In this document: piece by piece, positions 59,065 through 64,000 of the stretch
Numbering within the stretch: position 1 is the first letter of the stretch
How the letters are laid out: each line of letters opens with the position of its first letter
Assembly (NCBI GenBank): GCA_019614645.1
Contig: JABWDB010000031.1
Location: 2,728,001-2,792,000, forward strand
From: Stratiolaelaps scimitus
Lineage: Eukaryota > Arthropoda > Arachnida > Mesostigmata > Laelapidae
Length of the DNA: 64,000 nt
Direction of reading: 5' to 3'
Notes under the pieces: model-generated
What the model was told of the DNA's origin: nothing
The model's database searches: none
Seen by the model: only the letters and a program-made list of their open reading frames with translations
Position numbers and translations under genes: made by a program

Positions 59065-59219
59065 GTCCACCGTGCAACCTGTGCTGTAAATATGGAGAAT
59101 TCGATACTATGGTCTATTTCAAGAACGTCAAAGCCTGGTGCCCTAATGATTGCTATGTACCAAACTCAGGAATCGTAATCGATCCTTATAGGCAAAGTTG
59201 TCCTTACCCTTTTTTCTAA
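59065..59219 (+). CDS. Secreted antistasin-like protein, exon 3 (novel Cys-rich tail)
   Basis: Follows the acceptor ACATTTCAG and completes a Cys codon. It reads PPCNLCCKYGEFDTMVYF, then KNVKAWCPNDCYVPNSG and IVIDPYRQSCPYPFF, with TAA at 59217. It adds six cysteines. With the six of the antistasin-like part, the mature protein has twelve, an even number suited to six disulfides. I do not recognise this half; it could be a divergent second inhibitor repeat or a unique cap. Introns are 867 and 731 bp. Confidence 0.82.
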
Positions 59220-59367
59220 ATAGTCTCTTTTGGCCAAACCCAAGATAGGCTGACGACAAGTGACAACAATGTTTCAGCAGTACTGATTCCGCCACCTCAG
59301 ATTGTAAGCAAATGGGACCTGATATTAAATAGCAGTTTATGATATTGATATCGTTGTGTTGTATAAA

Positions 59368-59373
59368 AATAAA
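59368..59373 (+). terminator. Poly(A) signal for the antistasin-like gene
   Basis: AATAAA, 149 bases after the stop codon, at a normal distance for a short 3' UTR. Confidence 0.55.
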
Positions 59374-59563
59374 AAGACACTCCAATCTCACAGCATATTT
59401 GATCGAGCGAACCTCGGACCCTTTACTAGTAACGTCTAAAGTGAAGCGCATTGAATCTTTGCTCATCAACCTTCGAATTCATATAGTGATAGATCAATTC
59501 AGACTGGCAGCTTGGCGAATGGTGCCGACGTTCTGTACGTCGTTGGGAAGTAAGCAGTTAGAA

Positions 59564-59709
59564 ACTTAATTACAATATCTTTTTTTTTTGAGCTGACTCT
59601 CAGCTGTTCCCCTATCTGACAGGCCTCAGCTCTTAACCTTTAGGTATTACTATGAGAACCTGTCGGGGCCACCTTTGCTTATTCTCTTCCTTACTTAATT
59701 ACAATATCT
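59564..59709 (-). mobile_element. Short retroposed element, copy 2, with 17-bp target duplication
   Basis: ACTTAATTACAATATCT at 59564-59580 is repeated exactly at 59693-59709. Between them (59581-59692) lies an insert that begins with a T run on the plus strand, which is an A tail of about nine bases on the minus strand. The insert matches the sequence at 25493-25592. On the minus strand it starts GTAAGGAAGAGAATAAGC, contains complementary arms GACAGG and CCTGTC, and ends with the hairpin AGCTG-AGAGT-CAGCT. This is the signature of L1-type target-primed insertion of a small RNA or the 3' end of a LINE. It has no tRNA A/B boxes. Confidence 0.85.
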
Positions 59710-62700
59710 AGCGCGCGCAAACATTCGAGATATGTAATTCAGTGAACATTCGTTATTCTGTCTTTTTTTTTCTGTATTCCAAATTGTTGTATATTCCACG
59801 CAGCTGACACTTGCATAGTAATCGTCTTTTTCGTACTGAACCCATTTCAAATCGTTCAGGATGGAAAGCCTAACCTCAAAGTAGGCTGACGAGGCTTGAA
59901 AATAGCCTGGCCATCGTTACTACTAGCTATCAATCATATCCCAACCAACAAGATTATGTTCTGTAGATAGTAGAGCAGATGAGACAACATCTGCTGATGA
60001 CATTCGTTTTCAAACCCTCCTTCTCTCGAACACACACATACAAGTCTTTATTTGCTAGTATTCCATTTTATTTCATTCATTTATTGTGACACTCGTAGCA
60101 GGTCCATAATTTGATTGGCCGCATATTGTGATTCCAGCGAAGCAGAGTATTCATATAAAATTCAGTATAACTGCTATCCACCGGTGGACTGAGCTGAAAC
60201 CAGCATGTTGCAAGAAAAGTGAATTGCAACATCTGTGGGGTAAGGTACCTTACGTTGCTCACGTGATACACTAATGTCATTTACAAGAAGCTCAGGTTGT
60301 CTTAGACATACACATATATAGTGGTTTCGGACGTGCCGATGAAGACAAATGGAGCCGTACCAGTGATTTTCCCTGGGTGCCTTCAACAAGCATTCTATAA
60401 TCTACTTTTATTTAAGGATGATTGTTTAGTAAGATGGAAATACATCGCATTTAAAAAATCGTAATCTTTCGAATCAGCACAATCGTAGCGAAGTATAAGG
60501 GTGCCTGATAGCGAAATAATGGACATTTATGTTTTTTATTATTATATTATTATCATCAGTAATTAATCAAATTTCACGAACGAACATGAGCGGTGATCAG
60601 CACATCAAGACACAATATCGTGATTCAATAGTAAGTTCGTCTCCACATTCAGTCGCATGATTCAATGCCGTTGAGTCTCCACAGTTCAGACCAACAGAAC
60701 GGTTAGGCGTCGATTTGGGCCCGTGCAGATTATTCACACGATGGCTCAATGGATAGTAAATTCATTTCGAGCTAAACTAGCATTATATCTGGTTGCATTA
60801 AGCAGGCAACGTACATTGGGATACTTTATGATACAGGTGTAGGCTTCCTCTATCTCCAAGAGGGTATGGTGAACGTTACAAAAACGAATGAATAAATTAA
60901 CCAGCCTATTCCCATAGGTTGTCCCAAAGGACGGATTCCTATGAGTGTTTAATTTGACAGTATATTATACCAGCTATATATTCTTAGCCAAAGAAAAATG
61001 TGTAGCTCACTGACTCAGCTGGCCAATAGCGGCAACAGTAGCAACAGAACGAGTCAGTGATATCATATTTACCAACTGCATCAGCAGCAGCCGCCGCGAC
61101 TTTGAGAACAACGACAAACACCACCACCGCGCTGAACAAATAGATGTATACAGCCCTAATCTGGCGTGGTTCACGATGTAGGAGTGGTAAGCTTCTGGTA
61201 CCTCCCACTGTTCGAGTTCATAATTATGCAAGAAACATTTACACTTCCTCCACGTTCGACTCACTTAAGACCTATAGCAGGCGTTAACAAGAATTCTGAA
61301 CGGTGCAGATAGACAGATGAACGTCTATGGTCTATCTTTTGCATCGTGGCCTAAGTGAGTGTCTGTCGGCTAGAACGAACACCCCAATCTCTCATCCCTA
61401 ATGCCATTTGACTGTTCGTTCGCTCGGTTTTGTATTGGCGAAGCCGGAACTTCGACCCAAGAGATCTCAGGTAGAGGGGGGTGACTCGGAGAAAGAAAGA
61501 GCGAGCGAGATAGAGAGAGATTGCAGCCATTCGCCGTTACATCGACGAGGAAGGGTCTAATTTTTCTAGACTAGATAGACTACGAATAGCTCAGCCGCAC
61601 TAACAGCAGCTTACATGAGCTCCTCACTTTGTGACACAGGCTTCCCTTCCTCGGGGAGGTTGTGGTGGTGGTGGTGCTGCTGTGACATCGTGTTGAACGA
61701 GCATGCCAAACATACGGCACTACAACCACGGCGACTACTGCTCGAAGATATCTTACAACTCACAATTCATTTAGGACTTGGTCGGTCTATCAGTTTTTGG
61801 ATGTAACCGTGTCTATGTGTGTGTTGTGCTTTATATAGAGAACTACATTGAGACGAGTAGTTGCTTCCAGGTGACTCTCCGTCAATGTCTCTGTTTCGTT
61901 GTGCGTGCATATTCCCAGTACAGACATATATATATATATATATATATATATCTGTGTGTGTGTGCGTGTAATGCGGCGTGTAATTCGTGACTGTCACGGC
62001 CAGACAAATAGACAAACATATCACTTACTACACGCGCGGGTTGACAACATCGAGTCGAATGAATCTGGCTAAACAGCCTAATTGCCTATAGCGAGCTGAC
62101 ACGGCGGGAGGGAAAACGAGACAGTTTTTACCAATTTGAATATTTAATGCATACCTCGGGTCAGATAATGTTCAAGCGTGGACAGTCTTGTTGAAAACCG
62201 ATTTGTACGCGCAATTCGTTTGTATCAAAAGTTGATATGATTAATGACTCGGCAAATATTCTCGAGTGGTACATACAATATCGTGTATTGAAGAACTGAA
62301 CGGTTGTATTGCTCGTATACCAGTTAAGTAGGATAGCCAAACTACATCGCGATCGGTACGCACTGTGCACTTCAAGGAACCTCTGGTAAAATGTCTTCGC
62401 ATAATCATAGCGATAATCTATCACCGTTAGACAGGTAGCACGATATTTCGTAAATGTTGCTCTCAAAAGTGTAGCCATAAAGGCTCATGAGCTCATGAAG
62501 TGACTGGGCATATATTGTACCAACGGCATAACAGATGTTAAGATGTTAAACTATGCGCATTTAGATTCCAGCTAGATAGCGCTGCGTTTGTTAGGCGTCT
62601 TGTCGATTGAAGATGGACATTCAAGTTGGACTGTGAGAATTCAACAGCATTAGCTCAGATCACGTCAGATCGCAACGGTAAGCTAGTGCATAGACTCGGT

Positions 62701-64000
62701 GGCCAGTTTCATGTTAATGCATACATATATATATATATATGTATGAGACTAAAAGACTTGGCCTCTACCGCGATCTCTCCAGGAGAGATATTTCTCATTC
62801 TCCTTTGACTCGAAGTGCAGAGTGTTGTTCGATTTCTGAATTATGTCTATTATACGTTTAGCCGCCTTAGGTGAAGGTATAAATTTCACAAATGTTCGGC
62901 CAGCTCAAAGTCAAGGAACCCGAAGAAGAAAGAGCCAAGCGAATCGCCAACATTCTAGAAAATAGTCAGGAAAACTAATATGCTTTACCTTGCTGCGCAA
63001 AATGTTCCTCATTCGAGTCACCCATGTAAATATGGGCACACTTTGTAAGCTGACGTACCAACGGCGTGCTATGTGGCGACGTACATAATGCTCTTTCTCT
63101 AGTGTGTCCACACACATACACACACACACATATATATATACATATATGTAAGCCCGGAGCTTTTAGCCTTCTAGTTCTACGTTTAGCGATTATGTTGCTA
63201 CCGACCTCATCTGGTACTACAGGACAGTGCAACAGTTAGACACCACAAACCATTAGTATGAAGGCCGACTTTGACGTGGGCCAAAATGCGACATCACACA
63301 CAAAACGCCTCAGGGTTTGTTCTCTTTACCCAAGAGATTGTCCCAGACAAATATATTCCCTGAGTGATTTGTGGAAAGAAAATTAAATATCGTTGGTATC
63401 ATTTCTTATTTCTGAGCAGGAGCGAACAAAAAGCATGATAATTTATTCAATGATTCCTTGACCGTATCAAGTTTAGCCACTTGCATAATTATCAGGATAG
63501 CGATATTGGACAAACCTGGACTATACTAAGATGTATTCCTTTTTACTCATATTTTACATTCTTCAAGGCAATGTCAGAACAAAAACAATGGTATATCTGA
63601 GGCCTGAAATCGTGCCATAAAATGGCTTAAAATTAATCAATAACTGTTTGTTTTACAATAGCGGAAATCACCCCTGATCAATAAACAAGTATTCGGATTG
63701 ATCGTTGGGACCACGTTTATTAGTCCTGTATTCGGAGTGAAATGTTTTTGCAAATTATTACTTGTGTTTAAGCTGAGTTTTCTCCCGTGTCCGACATCAA
63801 CACGGCTCATACACCAACGAGACAAAACACAGGAAGTCGATATGAGAGCTTTTTCACATATATATATTTAGACAACAATCGACGAACTTTGAAAGGGCTA
63901 ATTATGTTATTCAGTTTTCTGCGTCCCTTGCGTTGCTATTATAATTGATCCGTGCCGATTGTGATTGATCGTGATGACCATGTCTTCCGCCATGATGGAT
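59710..64000. other. Intergenic, no supported gene
   Basis: A GC-richer patch with CAG/GA repeats lies at 61080-61700. TA and TG microsatellites occur at about 61924-61965, 62723-62740 and 63116-63147. Short ORFs lack domains. Confidence 0.4.

Overview
This window is nuclear DNA from an animal, almost certainly an arthropod. The evidence is short coding exons separated by GT-AG introns, an NK1-class (slouch) homeobox gene, an arthropod-style TATA plus TCAGT initiator, mariner elements, and very many TA, GA, CAG and ATT microsatellites. A mite or other chelicerate fits the small introns and the antistasin-like secreted protein, but that placement is inference. There are no prokaryotic features and no operons; genes are sparse.

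Three protein-coding genes are well supported. (1) 4.8-6.5 kb, plus strand: the last three coding exons of the slouch/NK1 homeobox gene. An intron splits homeodomain codon 24. The 5' coding exon was not found; it lies further left or outside the window. (2) 14.9-15.6 kb, minus strand: a complete 246-residue seven-helix TMBIM/Lifeguard (Bax-inhibitor-1) family protein with no coding intron. (3) 57.2-59.4 kb, plus strand: a small secreted 12-cysteine protein in three exons that no single long ORF reveals. Its exon 2 is an antistasin-like knot. It has a TATA box and initiator upstream and AATAAA downstream.

Weaker coding candidates are a two-exon 3' end at 34.85-35.24 kb (minus), exon-like pieces at 24.5-25.2 kb (minus), a frame-broken ORF pair at 36.9-37.3 kb (minus), a 168-residue ORF at 17.05-17.56 kb, and a possible first coding exon at 29.9 kb. 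That last one lies after a GC-rich leader about 1.7 kb long. A promoter-like block at 11.75-11.95 kb carries two CCAAT boxes exactly 30 bp apart and a perfect CRE.

Mobile-element content is modest and mostly decayed. There are two relatives of one mariner family (18.5 kb, truncated; 35.6 kb, an internally deleted copy of 456 bp with both ends and a TA duplication). A roughly 245-bp fold-back MITE lies at 30.9-31.1 kb. Two copies of a short retroposed element lie at 25.5 and 59.6 kb, the second with a 17-bp target duplication and a 9-nt A tail. Two related tRNA-like (SINE-head) sequences lie at 22.6 and 41.8 kb. Small LTR-retroelement remnants lie at 20.4 and 48.6 kb, and a helix-turn-helix transposon remnant at 32.6-32.9 kb. 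The rest is intergenic or intronic sequence in which I see no supported gene.
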